From: Toxonevra muliebris
Lineage: Eukaryota; Arthropoda; Insecta; Diptera; Pallopteridae
Direction: 5' to 3'
DNA: 64,000 bases
NCBI GenBank assembly: GCA_963691655.1
Contig: OY829326.1
Span: 117,401,388 to 117,465,387, forward strand
Positions 1 through 12,308 of the stretch are shown piece after piece. Numbering within the stretch: position 1 is the stretch's first letter; each line of letters starts with the position of its first letter. The notes under the pieces were generated by a model. The model was not told the DNA's origin. It saw nothing but the letters and a program-made list of their open reading frames with translations, and searched no databases. The position numbers and the translations under genes are program-made.

Positions 1-2058
1 GCAACAGAGGACTCACAAAAGTAAGTAACCATTTAGGAAAATAAATATATAGTGAGAGTTATGAATTTAAATGATTACCATAATTTATAAGTTACTAAAA
101 ATATCAATATACATACTTAATTTAACACGTGCTTAATGTCCTTGCAATTTCAATTTATATTTTTGCCCGAATTATAGGGCTGCACAAAAATTATATTGTA
201 CTCCTGCACAAAAAAAGAAAAATCATAAGAAGAACTCAGAAAAAAAGAAAATCGTGTACTAAAACCCATTAGAATATTCTTTACACTTAATTTTCTTCCT
301 TAACTACTCACAACCAGTGAACCATATGCATTGTTTCGAAGAAACGTGTCGCTTTTCTATTTCACAAATTGAAAATGGCTGGCTCAAAATGGCGGATCAT
401 ACTTGCGATACTCCATTTAGAATTTTTGAAATCTGGGGTGGTGTTGGTTCTTTCGAGAACAAACAACTCGTCGGGAAAAATTAAGCATTTTATACCTATT
501 TTTGTGTAAATTACTTGACGAGTAGTACGTTCACGGAAGAGACGATTTGACCACTGATCTAATTCAGAATTCAACGACTAAATAGTCGAAGTTTAAAAAT
601 TTTCTAAAGAGCTCGATTTTTCAATACATTTTAGCACAATTTTCGCCATCAGTTCTCCAGCCATCTTTGTGCATATACTTTACATCGCCGTCTTTTTTTA
701 TTTCCTGTCGAGCGTAATTCATCGGTTAAGCTGTACACGCCATACCAATAAACGAAACAGTAAATAATATGAATTGAATAATGTTAAAAAGATAAATTTG
801 CTTATAACAGAATTTTTTAAAGTATTATATTCGACCGCCGAAACAAAAAAAAAATCTTGTTATGCAGACGATCATGATCACATCATGGGCATGAGATGTT
901 GCTTCAATATAAAGTAAAAAATTGAGAGAGATAGCAAGATATTAAAATTTGATCGGCACGATCACCAAATGATTTGGCTGTCGATGCCGAATCATGAGAT
1001 CAAACCTGTGTTACTTGTAAGAAATTATTGAGAATATTGTCTTTTCGGAGCAAAATAGTACACTTTTGGTGAACATGTATGCATCACCCCCATGGCCTGG
1101 TGAATGAGTGCTAGAGTGGAGTTCCAGCTTCCTCAGGTTCGATTCCCAGATGGGGTTAAATTCTTAAAAAAAAGTCCAAATGGATTGTTCTAATAAAATG
1201 AGTCACTGAGACTTAGTTCTTAAATGCTCGAAGGACCAGTTCAACGGTTTCGATTCTCGATTCTTAATAGCAAAAATCGTAATTCTTTACATACTCGTAT
1301 ATCTATAAAAAAGTTAACAATTTTTAATTATTTTTGTTATTTGTTATCAAGAAATTTATCAATTTACTTCACAAATTTTGCACAAAAACTAAAAAAAAAA
1401 ATGACTACGAAGTTTAAATAAAATTGTGGCAAAAAAGTACTAAAACAATACAAAAATGTTCTATTGATCGGCGATCAAATGACTGTCTGCAAAACATCGC
1501 CCTAAGAAGCACCAAAACGTCGATAATAAAAAATAAATGGCGCTGGTCTCTTCTGTGTACTGTCAAAAATTTGAGGCAACATGCTGGCCCGAGAAGGCAG
1601 AAAAATAATGCGATTGAAAAATGGCGTCGAAATGCCAACAGTTCTGCAGATCAGAAACTCGCAACTACCCATTCATAAGGTGCACTCGCCAGTTTTGCCT
1701 CGGCTGCGCCTTCTGAATGCGACCAATATAATGAAACGAAATTGAACAAAAGTTTAATACATTGTTGTGCTTTCAGCTTAAGCAGTGCCTTAAATATATT
1801 TCCATTTTATCATTTTTAATTTCTTTAATGTTATCTTAAGTCAAGTTGAATTAACACAAATAAAATTTTAAAAAACAAGCGCTAAAGTTTATTGAACTCG
1901 TATATTTTACATTTCTGCTTAATATCAACATTGCTAAATAATTTTATAAATTTTCTTGTCTCCTTCACAGATACAAAGAAGGTCGCGTCATATTGGAGTA
2001 TGCCTTAATAAGCGAAACTGATGGTTTTCCAACGGAAATTGGAGGTGTTTCTCACTAG
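1..2058 (+). CDS. 3' end of an unidentified gene (last two coding exons)
   Basis: Two exons are visible. Bases 1-20 end in a strong donor (gtaagt at 21). After a 1,950-bp intron, an acceptor (ttcacag) precedes an exon at 1971-2058. Joining them in the only frame that stays open gives the tail [26 protein letters not shown], then a short end in GVSH and a TAG stop at 2056-2058. The other two frames of the last exon stop early. No domain is visible in this short tail and I do not recognise the protein. The gene is convergent with the minus-strand Tim9a gene. A possible polyadenylation signal AATAAA lies at 2553-2558. The exon pairing is inferred from splice consensus and phase only. Confidence 0.5.
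1088..1200 (+). repeat. tRNA-derived SINE-like sequence
   Basis: A perfect Pol III B-box, GGTTCGATTCC, lies at about 1136-1146. It is preceded by an A-box-like stretch beginning tggcctggtga near 1093. The ends CCCCAT (about 1087) and ATGGGG (about 1150) can pair like a tRNA acceptor stem. The arms otherwise fit a functional tRNA poorly, and an A-rich stretch follows. This is the pattern of a SINE head, inside the intron of the first gene. It is not a working tRNA. Confidence 0.45.
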
Positions 2059-2983
2059 CAGCAGCTGTACTCATAATTCATAAATTAGTTACTTATAATT
2101 TCAGACAAAAAAAAACAAACATCAAAAGAATATATCACATTAATATAAAATCTCTATCAGAATCGTATTTTCGTATTGTATTAATCTAATACATTTAGTT
2201 TATAGACACTAACTATAGATGTTAAGCAACAACATACAGTCATCAATTCCGAAGAAATATAATCAAAATTTTAGGCATTACTTATTTCGAAAGTTTTTAA
2301 GTACAATTTTAATTTAAAAAAGTATAAAAACGAGACTTAATACAAAATCGTTTTCATGTGAAAGTGAGGCTTTATTTCATATTTACTTTCATTAACGATT
2401 TTTGGTTCTTAGACATAAAACGACTACTTCGTTTCAACAATAACATTAATTAGTATTTTCTTGTTAAGTTATGGAAATTCGAAATAATTAACCCACAAAT
2501 GATGATGTAATACAAAATGTTTGATGTAACAATTAGAAATTAACCTTTTTGAAATAAATTACTCGTAAATTGTTCAATTTGTGTGTCAGAATTTAATTAC
2601 ACATATGTACAGATATTGCAGCATTCTTTTATGATAACACTAGACTTTAGTGACTAAAGAGACTGACACCTAATCACTTTTTTATGGTTAACTTTTTAGC
2701 CGAAGTTGCTATTATTTGAACTAAACGGATTTGTTTCAAGATATTTTCATGGAATTTTGTTTATTGGTACGTGCGAACAATTTTTAAACATGCTGTTTTC
2801 AGAAATCTTCCATAGAATTTTTGTGTAATTAGTAATTTTATAAACTATTCTTCTTTTTATGAAATTACAATTTCATGTTTTTTTTTTTTATTTTTGTATG
2901 GTATTAACTACAAACAAATGCAAATTTTTCTTTTTTTTTATATAAACTAGGTATATTTTTTTTCATTGCCTGTCGTGCGCGCA
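2059..2983. other. Convergent 3' flanking region
   Basis: AT-rich sequence between the stop codons of the plus-strand gene and the minus-strand Tim9a gene. It should hold both 3' UTRs. TTTATT at 2887-2892 is an AATAAA signal on the minus strand about 92 nt past the Tim9a stop. AATAAA at 2553-2558 could serve the plus-strand gene. No other ORF or repeat of note is seen. Confidence 0.5.
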
Positions 2984-3396
2984 TTACAATTTCCCTGTTT
3001 TTTGTGCCATTGCTAATGCATTTTCATTGGCAATCATTTGGAACTCTTGAAAACGTTGTGATACACGTTGGTTCATTTTCAGATATTTTTCCATGCAGTT
3101 CAGTGAACATTTCTCCTGTAAAATGTAAGTTTTAGCAATCAACAATGCATAATTTCTGAATTGTCAACTTACCTCGCTGTCTTTCACTAACCGTGATGTG
3201 AAATCGCGTACACAATCTGTGAAACACATTTCGGATAGTTTATTGTAGGACATGAGGAAATCTGAAAACTACAAAGCAAAAACAAATTAGGTTAAATTTT
3301 GTTCGCGTGCACTCTTCTTGTATATTAATTACTTACTGTTTTCATTTGTTCCTTATTTAAGGAATCTAAGGAGACTGTTTGCCCTGCGTCTGTCAT
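2984..3396 (-). CDS. Tim9a: Mitochondrial import inner membrane translocase subunit Tim9
   Basis: Small Tim chaperone of the mitochondrial intermembrane space. The family escorts hydrophobic carrier precursors in a Tim9-Tim10 hexamer to the TIM22 complex. Three coding exons read on the minus strand: 3396-3337 (20 codons), 3268-3173 (32) and 3115-2984 (43 plus stop), all phase 0 with GT-AG introns. The 95-residue product has the family's usual size. It carries the twin CX3C signature, CFTDC in exon 2 and CSLNC in exon 3, whose cysteines form two disulfides in small Tims. The start MTDAGQTVSLDSLNKEQMK is the first ATG of an exon with a good donor. There is no presequence, as expected for an Mia40-dependent substrate. 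The stretch NENALAMAQK near the C terminus is typical of fly Tim9a. Tim9b/Tim10-like paralogues are less likely given the overall sequence. Confidence 0.93.
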
Positions 3397-3678
3397 TTTA
3401 AAAATGTATTTTAATTTATTGTTTTTAGAAATTCAGAGAAAAATCCTTTTCTTCAATATGTAATCAGCAATTGTCAAGCAGCAGCAATACCAGTGAACAG
3501 CTGATATTGACAATGCCCATGTTTCGTAAAAAATTGTACCAGAATGATGTGAGAATATTTGTAATAGAATTTAATATATATGTTAACCTTTGGGTGAAGT
3601 AAGTTTTTGGGACTGATCTAATAACAATCATAATAACAATAAACGCCAGAAGACTGCCACTCCAACCTAAACACTTAA

Positions 3679-3904
3679 CCCTCTAACGGCCAAAAGTTGA
3701 AAACGAATACAAAAGAGTCGGGAATTCAAAATCCTATTTTTCACATCAAAATGAGTATAAAATAAAACAAAAGCGTTGAAATGCGTTCAAAACAATTTTA
3801 AATTGCCAATAAAATAAAGGAGGACAATATTGCTGAAGTAAAAAAAAACTTTTAGCGTAATTTGATTTTAAAGGAGAGCTCAGGTCGCCTTAACCATTAA
3901 AGGG
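3679..3904. mobile_element. piggyBac-type MITE (226 bp) with TTAA target duplication
   Basis: The element is flanked on both sides by TTAA (3675-3678 and 3905-3908). Its ends are inverted repeats: CCCTCTAACGGCCAA on the left against CCCTTTAATGGTTAA on the right, read inward. TTAA duplication with CCC-starting termini is the hallmark of the piggyBac superfamily. It is too short to encode a transposase, so it is non-autonomous. Confidence 0.75.
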
Positions 3905-4004
3905 TTAAGGGATACCCCAAATAATATAAAACATTGGGGTACTTTATAAAGAAAAGTATTGATAAGAAAGTATGAAGAGTGGAAAGGCGAGGTACATTTA
4001 ACGT

Positions 4005-4100
4005 TGGTACGTTTTGTTACGCAGCGTTACGACTAAGGGGGAGGGTTGGGGGTGGTACGTTTTGTTACGCTACGTTAAGATTAAGAGGGAAGGGGTCAAA
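4005..4100. repeat. Two-copy 48-bp tandem repeat
   Basis: Two adjacent copies (4005-4052 and 4053-4100) each begin TGGTACGTTTTGTTACGC and continue into a G-rich segment (aagggggaggg against aagagggaagg). The copies have diverged by several substitutions. A related tail, gtgttacgtaatatgtgaac, follows at about 4116. The repeat is probably the edge of a transposable element whose body is the adjoining reverse transcriptase scrap. Confidence 0.6.
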
Positions 4101-4139
4101 TTTGGTCAAAAATTGTGTTACGTAATATGTGAACGGCTC

Positions 4140-4380
4140 GTAAGTTTTTTTTTTAATCTCGAAAGAGTTAGTCCGTTTCGAGCAAGAGTATGAATGATAA
4201 ATGGAGTAGTTTTCCATAAACGAGTAAATAGGGTTCTCTATCAGTAACAGAAGGTTATTGACGAAGATAAGGAAAATGGTGGGAAGAAGACCATCTATTA
4301 CAACATCAATATAGCGGTCGTTGAGAAAGGTTGTGATCCAGCGAGTGAAACTATTCGCACTATGCAAAGCCGGCCTTCTT
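4140..4380 (-). pseudogene. Jockey-clade reverse transcriptase remnant
   Basis: On the minus strand this reads SFTRWITTFLNDRYIDVVIDG, then IFLIFVNNLL, then NPIYSF followed by HSYSCSKR. These are the blocks flanking the catalytic site in BS/jockey-type non-LTR reverse transcriptases (W..SFL.DR, LFLIF.NDLL, the catalytic FADD box, then C/HSYS). The PQGSVLS block is deleted and the position of the catalytic FADD is replaced by FMEN. It is dead and represents only a few percent of an element. Confidence 0.7.
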
Positions 4381-6012
4381 TATACTTAAGTCATTGACAC
4401 CATTGGTCCATTTCTCGGAGAGCGATTTCGTCGGGAGACGTAATTGAGATCACTAAGAAATTCACTGCGCTCCAAATATTTAACACAACCAAATTTTTTA
4501 AGTTAATCGAAATTTTCTTATCCCAAAACCAAATGAAAAATCATTTCCCATAATTCAATTACCGTTGCCATATTCATAGGCAAGCAATGGCCAGTATCTA
4601 ATTGGCTAAGAAAAACTATTCTATTCTCTATTTTTCTGTTTATCTTATAAATAAAGCATTTCTTTATATATGTATGTATGTATTTGTTATTCCAGCACAA
4701 CATATTTTATCCACATTCGATCATGGTTCGCAAACTAGATTTCACTAAACATCTCCAACTTTCATGCTATTTTTATCGAGATTCTAATGCTTATATAATT
4801 TTGATTTGATAACGTCGCTTCACATCACTTTGTTGTAAGCTGGATGCCAATATTTCGGAATCCATCACCAAAATATAATTAAGATAATGCCAACGCAAAT
4901 ATATTCGGCTCAGACCGTCAACTGGTATAACTTGAGAAAAGAAAATATAATGGCCAACTTCACAGTCTCCTTAATTACGTTGAATTTGGCCTTCCGCTCT
5001 CTTTGTTCATTAACATCTGACAAAATTTTACTTGTGCCTCAGAAATGGATAATTTCCCGCTAATAGATTAATTTTCAAGATAAACACATTTATTTAAATA
5101 AACAATTTATTTTATTTATTTTTATAGTTAATTTAAACACAAAATAAATATATATATTTTGTTCCCAAAAATGTGTTTTTGTTTTTACATCTTTTTGTTG
5201 TTGTTGTATATATGAATATGTAAAGCCTAAATATGAAATTTCTCTTGCTGAAAATCTTTTGTAACTTAAATTATAAATTAATAATTTGTTTTATTTATGC
5301 TTTTCTTTTTTCATACACAATGTACTCATCAAGCTTAGAAAGCTTTTGTTTTTACTAAATAGTCAAATCTTTCTTTTACAATTTCATTGGAAATAATTTG
5401 TATTCATTACAAATTTCATTTTTTGTATTTTTCTTGGAAAATTTATAAGTAAACTCTTACTAAAAACACTACGTACAAATGAATAATTAAATTATTTACA
5501 TTTAAATGTAATCTTTGCCTTACATAACTACAATTACATACATACACATTAAAAAGTAGTGGTTGTTTTGTTGGTGTTGGGGTGTGTTTGTGTGCGGGTT
5601 GATTTTAAGCTAAAATAGTTTATGAGTAAATTTTAATACTATGCAAAAGTATAAGAAAATATTTAATTTAACTTTATACGATACGATAAGAAAAAAAATT
5701 ATAGTTTAGCATTTTTTGTTTTCACTTTATATTATAAAAATAATGTTAACGCATAAATAGCGCAATTACAAAACCTTAAATTTAATTATTACACACGCAT
5801 TAAAAAATATTAATAGCTAATATAGTAAACTAAAATAAAATGTGGTTTATGCAAATAAAGATGAAAAATAAAAACTAATAATTATGTAATATAGCAATGG
5901 TAGAAGATAATTTTGTTGGTGTTCCAAACACCAGCGAATGCAAAAGTATATTAATAAAATGGATACATATTTTTATTTTATTAGGTGTAAGGGCTGTTTA
6001 AAAACATTGCAA
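4381..6012. other. AT-rich region, 3' flank of wapl
   Basis: No gene recognised. The right part should contain the wapl 3' UTR. The minus-strand polyadenylation signal AATAAA lies at 5977-5972, about 36 nt after the wapl stop, and further AATAAA-type motifs occur toward 5,100. Left of about 5,000 I see only AT-rich unique-looking sequence. Confidence 0.5.
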
Positions 6013-9000
6013 TTATCTTTGACTGTAGGTTTTGTACACGCGTGGGGCAGTACTGCGCGTTACTGCGGCGCGCGAGGTTGATGGCGCATCATCCTCGGTT
6101 GCTGTAGGTGCAGTTGTGTTGTTGGCGCCGGCATGGTGTGTCTCCAAGTTTAGTGGAAGTGCATTGTCACTCATTTCGTAAATCAAATCACGTTTTCTGA
6201 AGTAGTCGATTACATCTTGCGTAGATTTCATATGACCGACAAATGAAGCTTCCGTCTGAAAAAAGATAATTTGTTAGAAATCTATTGAATTTTGTTGTAT
6301 TTGCTGTGGCACTCACGTTTCCTGTTAAGACCATAAACTTATAATATTTCTCTAAAATGCCAACAATATCCTTAAAACCTACAACTGGCAAATGAGTGCG
6401 CATAATCGATTCGTTTTCCTCGCTGTCTTTGATCAAATGCCCAATTAGCAGACCAGCATAACTGCCCTTGAGTGTATGCTCCATGTGGCGATCTGCACCT
6501 TGCAACACTGAAAATAAAAATGAATATAGATTTTAATTGCCATCGAAATCAAAAAAGAAATAATAATATTAATCAAGCTATGCTGCTTACAAATCAATGC
6601 ATTCTCATCGACTGCCTCTTGTCGCTTTTTGGTTTTTGCAGTTTTTTCCAAATTTGCATCGGTGTCTTCATCCACTAATCTAAACACACAAAAACACAAG
6701 AACAAAACGAATTGAATTAAAATACATTTGTAAATTTTTGTTTAAAACTCATACCTTGCCATCTCCTCGCATTTGTAGAAATACTCAATCACAGCTTGAA
6801 CAGCAGTCACCTTATTTTGTTGATGACTGCTGTATCCGGGTGGCGCATATGTTTTCATAATTAAGGCGCGACTTGATTTCGAATGCATAGCGAGATTGTT
6901 GAGCAGATTTAGCACCTAATTTAAAAGCATATCAAATAGTTTATTAGGAAAACATTTGTGAACTCACACCAACACACACTCACCAGTATGCTCATATCGA
7001 AGACACAACGATCGGGAATGTAGTTAGGCGCTTGCAGCAGCAAATAGAAACTTGTTTCAATCACATCGACACGTTCGCCCACAATTTCAGCACCTAGCGG
7101 ATTCGCTGGATTGAGTGTGTACGTCAGTGTATTGAGCACCTTTAGCACAGCCAGCAGCAGTTCGCGCATTACAACGCCCGGATGATGTTTATCAGTGGTG
7201 TCATCCGTGGTGGGGTGTAACACTAGCTCGCGATCACACAAACAATACAGTGTACACATCGTATTTACACAGGTACCCTCCGCATATTTCAGCAAGTATT
7301 TCTGATTCTTCACATTCAAATGTGTGACGTTCTCCATGGCACGCATGCAGCGTTCTACTGTCTTTATGTTGTCCAAAAGCGACTGCGTCCACGCAATCGG
7401 CGTCGTTGTTTTGCTTATACCACCGCCACTAACACCACCTTCCAGCACAGGACGACAACAATCTGAGATTAATTTCATGAAATGCTCTAAACCACCCAAT
7501 TCACGTAATGCCTCCTTGAACCATTCACTGGCACATTTAGAGGTGAGTGCGAAGAGGGTTTCCATGGCCAGTGAACTTGCTGTCAGTGAATCCATATTGA
7601 GGTATGTCGGTCTGCCGGGTGTGCTCATCTCTTCGCAGAGTACGCGTATCTTTTGACGATTGCTCTCGTAGCAGGCACGATCTGAAGGCGCTGCATTACC
7701 ATCTGCTTTCAACAGATTCATCATGAGCGCAAAGGAATCGCGATCCAAATCATTGCTTAGGCCTTCCTGTGACAATATATACATTATGGCAGCGGTGCAC
7801 AGACCAAGACTTGCATATTGGTGAGCGTCGGTAAGTACCTGTAGACAAATGGGCAGATAAATTGAATGAAAAACAGAATTTCAAAATCTAATAGTCACAC
7901 TCACTTTATAAAACTTGTTAACCACACCATGTGCCCGCACGTGCATGCGGAAATCATGTTTCATGCACTCTTTAGCCAAGCGCACTGCTGAGAGACAGCG
8001 TGTTGGCGTTGCAGTTGAAGGCTGCAGCGCATCCATCACATAACGCACGTTGTCATCTAATTCCAGCGTCTCGCCCATTTCTTGCATCTCGTGCGCCGAT
8101 TTCACATTGCCCACTCTAAATGGATTCGCCTTGAACGCAGGCACAGCATCGCGTGAATTTGTATTTGTTTCAGCATCGTCGTCGAAATCATCGAAGATAG
8201 CAGCTACTGCCGCTGCGGGATTCCGCGCAGATGATGTGGTAGGTTCTGGTGTGTCTACGGGTTTATGTGCTGCTGTATCGTTAGCTTGTTCCCCGCTTGC
8301 TTCCGCGTCCCAACGATGTTTATAGAGATGACGTTTTGCTGCTGCTGACTGCTCCGATGTATCGGCAGAGCCGAGTGCACGACTTTTGAAGATGCTGCCC
8401 TTCTTTTTGGAGATTACAAGTTTCACAGAACCGCGTTGTTTTTCGTTTCCTTCGGGTGGATCAGCGGTGCAGGCAGCCACTAGACCCATTTCTTCAGATG
8501 CTGAGGCTGTTGGTGAGGCTATCACCGCATTACAATTGACCTGACTGTCCAACGTCAGAGTTCGTTTGAATTTATCTTTAACTTTATAGTCGCGACGCGG
8601 TGGTGATGAGTTTGTTGTGCTTGGAGGACGTGTTAGTGAATTAGAATTGTTGGAATTGGCGTCGTGCAAATCCAAATTGGGTGTGTGTTGTTGCCTTTGA
8701 TCGTAGTTAGTGGAAGGAGATGGTGTTGTTGCCGATGTTGCTTCGTTATGTATAGGCAAATCAATGTGCAACATTTTAGAGGGCGTCGGATGCTGTTGTT
8801 GTTGTTCCTCCAACTCTTCGGCAGATGGCTGTAGCACTTGAGTGACCTGTTGATTCTTGCGTTTGCGGCCATAGCTCCGTGGTGTCGGCGTAGGCGGCGT
8901 GGTAGTAATTGTGGAGGTGATCGTCGGTGATGTGCTGCTTGTACTTTTCGCCTCCTCTGCGGCGCCTGCTTTGGCTGAAAGATTAGCAGCTATCTTATTG

Positions 9001-12000
9001 ATGTTGCTGTTGTTGTTGTTGGTATGATGATTTTGGTTGTTGTTCGCATTGCGTGTTACGCGTCCACGTCTTGTAACGGGCGATTCAGATACCAGCTGCT
9101 GCTTTGTTGCAGCATTTTCTTCAACCAATTTCGACGGAGTCGTTTTCTCTGCCACGGTTGTCACAGCTGACAGTTTAGTTGGCGAATCGTCTATTTCCAT
9201 CGCTGTTATTGTTGTTGTTTCATCTGTCTTTTTAACGCCACGTCGACTGGCACGTTTTGGCAGCGTTGCTTCTTCAGCAGCGGGCGGTGATGCTGCTACA
9301 ACAGCAACTGCTGTTTTTCCACGTCCACGTGTAGTTCTCGCTGTTGTTGCTGCTACTGTTGCTATTGGTAATGTCTTCTGTGGTGAAGTCACATCATCCT
9401 CTTCAGCATAATTTGTTTTCGTGGTAGCGCCGCGTGTGCGGCCACGAGTTACTCGTCGCTTTGAAGCTATTTCTTGATTCTCCTTATCTGCCGGTTTATC
9501 TCTAATTTTTTCTGCTGTGACATCATTCATATTCACATCACCATTATCAACAGTGGTGGTGTTCCCCATTAGGCTTTCATCTCCGCGCAGCACTGCGAGT
9601 ATATCTTCCTGGAGGGGCTCTTCTTCTACCACTAAATTTGCTGGCTTCTGACTTGCTTCACCGTCCATCATCATTGATTCGAGACGCGATTCAATGTCAG
9701 ACGGTGGTGCAACTAAAGATGAATGCTGACTTGTTTCTAGATCGCTTGTGATGACACTTGATCCACGACTATGTATGACACAGCTTTCCTCTTGAACAGT
9801 TTGTGCCAGTGGCTGCGGAGTGCTGTTACCTTTTGACGAAATGCTGCCGAGCACTGAAGATTGCGAATCAAAATCACGTTCTGACAATGCAGGCGGTGAG
9901 ATAACTGTGCGCACCGTCGATGCCATTAGTACGGTTTGCTGTTGTTGTTGCTCACGTTCAGCAGCACCACTTAAACCCAATGCCAAATGAGGTGATGGTG
10001 TTTTAAATTCACTACCGGCAACTATCGTTGCTGTTGGCATTTGTGCTGACACTAAATGCTCTACGGCTGCATGCTTTAAATGTTTATGTTTTTTACTTTT
10101 TTGCTTTTTCTCCTTCTCAGGTCGTTCAATGCCTTCAGCACCTGATAGTGCCGCTGCTTCAGCTGCAGCTTGTTTTTGTGCAGCAGCTGCTGCTTTAGCT
10201 GCTGCGGCTGCCGCAGCAGCTGCGAGTGCGTTACGAATTACGTCAGTTTTGATAATCAACTTGAGGCGTTCCTTTGGCGGTTTGTCTGGTGATATTTTAA
10301 CTGTGGAATAATTGATTTCTGGAGGTTCGTCGTTGTTCAGAAGCGATGCTGGTTCTGGAGATGGTGGTTTCGGCGGTTTCACAGTAATCTTGGGCGTAAT
10401 TGCTGTATTTGTATGTGCGGCAGGAGGAACATCTTCAGTGGAGGCGTGCCTAGATTTTACTAATTCAGTGTCGTGTGCTTGTGCGGGCGAAGCGGCTCCG
10501 TTATTCGGTTGCTCCTCACTGTCGGTGCTGACGAGACGTGAAGTGCCCTAAAAATAAAGGATATTATTTATATTATTGTTTAATGAAGGTATAATACTAT
10601 AAATCCAGATTAACTTATATGAACATAAAAAAAACACTATCAACACACAAAATCTATACAATCGCACCAATAAAATTCAAACAATTTTCTTTACGTTTTT
10701 GGTCCGAGTTGCCATTGTGAATAAATGTATGAATGAAACTTAAAAATTTGTTATTGTAGGGTAGTGGCAACAATGATCGCAGTGGATATGAAAAAGCGCG
10801 CGCATCTTCTCTCAATGGTTGTTGTTGGGCAAATTTTAGCTAATTCTCTTTTGTCTATTTTCTCTGTTATTTTCTTTTGTCCCGCGCTCATTCGTTTAAT
10901 TCAATGGATATTTGAAACGGATTAGAATCTATTACAATTTTTGGTTCGGATGAGAAATACAATGAAGAGCAGCGAGTAAGGAAAATAAGTAAAGTAAAAT
11001 TGTGGAATTGTACTTCATTGTTAAACGTACATTGTACATTGAAGATGTAATCGAATCAACAAATTGAAAAAAAAAAAAAACATAAGTGGGATTTATAAAT
11101 TAATTATTATGGTATGGTAAGATAGAAATAAACTAAAAATAAGGTTGTAAAATTACAATATTTCCACATTGTTTGTTTATATGGGTATTAAACCGGATAT
11201 TGATATAAGCAAGAAAATCGTTAAACGATGTTTGTTTTCTCATAGATCTAAAAATGACAATTACCAACAATTACAAAAATTACCTTTGAAATGCGTAGCA
11301 CAATTGGAGGGTGCTCAGGCGTCTTGGGTGTCATATTTACAGCCGAAATTGTAGGTGTTGCCCCAGAATTTGAAATAGGAGGCACAGAAGAAAGAACCGT
11401 TGATAATGGAAGAGCAGCTGGTGGTGGCAATTCAGGCTTGAGACTTACAGGAGGTGAAGCAACAGCATTTTCAGATGTAATCGCTGCAGGAATAGCGGTC
11501 ACCGGAACCTCTTCTTCCAATGTGATACTTGGTTTATCTTTTATAATAATTAAATCTTTTATAGGTGTAGGCATACGATCGTCATCGTCATCCTCACAAT
11601 AGTTGACCGCCTTACGTGCTCGTGAAATAATACGTGAAGGTGGTGCCTCTGGTTTTAATTTCTTTTCCTCCTTTTTCTTTTTAGATTTAGATTCAACGGG
11701 TTGTTTAGGTATCGTTGCATCTTCAGCATTCTCTGTCGCTCCTGCTGCCGCAGCTACTGCTTTCAACAGTTTTGCTGCTTTTTTCGGAGATTTTTTCTTA
11801 CGTTCAAGTGAATTATTTTTAGGTATTTTTAGTTTAATAGGTTCACGTCCATGTACCGGTGTTGTAAGATAACCTGGTGTGGCAGCGCTAGCATCACGTA
11901 TTGGTGAAGTTGGCGCACGCGGCAGATGTTGTATGATTTGTGCAATCACTTCTGGTGGCGCTGCATTACGTGACTTGAAAAACTTTTTCGGTTTTGGTGG

Positions 12001-12264
12001 CTCTGGCGCTGATGGAGACATATCATCGTCTAACGCAGATGCAGGACTCTGCCCCGGACTGGCAGCTGCTGCTGCCGCCGCCGCAGCTGCTGCCACTGCA
12101 GCTGGAAGTCCTGAGAGGGTGTAAGTGCGTGTTGAAGTAAATCCCATTTTGCCCCATTTTCCAACGGTTCCAACTGAGCGGGCGACTGTGGGACGATTTG
12201 TGTTTTCCTTTTCCTTGCATAGCGAATCCAGTGGGACGACGATATTTTTGCCCCAACGAGACAT
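6013..12264 (-). CDS. wapl: Wings apart-like, cohesin release factor (long form, 7 coding exons)
   Basis: Nuclear factor that binds Pds5 and SA and opens the Smc3-Rad21 gate to unload cohesin; fly wapl also affects heterochromatin. Coding exons on the minus strand are 12264-11284, 10547-7905, 7838-6984, 6915-6755, 6679-6591, 6507-6317 and 6255-6013. All junctions are GT-AG and every phase matches (0, 0, 0, 2, 1, 0), giving 1,720 residues, close to Drosophila Wapl. The N terminus MSRWGKNIVVPLDSLCKEK is characteristic. Residues about 55-69 and 435-462 are alanine-rich, the latter interrupted by K and Q. The N-terminal 1,000 residues are low-complexity, rich in S, T, P and K/R. A conserved block KLVISKKKGSIFKSRAL lies near 1035, and the WAPL domain spans about 1137-1690 (NVKSAHEMQEMGETLELDD to the exon 7 segment LLIGHLIKDSEENESIMR). 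The protein ends KTYSQR. No frameshift or stop interrupts it. A 5' noncoding exon is likely but not placed. Confidence 0.96.
10695..10715 (-). CDS. wapl: Candidate alternative first coding exon of wapl (short isoform)
   Basis: Inside the 736-bp intron between coding exons 1 and 2, the minus strand has an ATG followed by MATRTKN and then a donor, AAC|GTAAAG. The exon ends in phase 0 and would splice straight to the acceptor at 10548 without changing frame, giving MATRTKN-GTSRLVSTDSEE. The product would be about 1,400 residues. It would lack the 327-residue N-terminal region with the first alanine tract but keep the whole C-terminal WAPL domain. Short and long Wapl forms are known from Drosophila. 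That this exon is the start of the short form here is inference. Confidence 0.55.
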
Positions 12265-12308
12265 TTCTGTTGTATCTGGTAAATTTCTACGTGGACAAAT
12301 TGGAACAA

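Noticed and set aside
1088..1160. Possible tRNA gene
   Set aside because: The B box is good but the D and anticodon arms do not fold convincingly; better explained as a SINE head.
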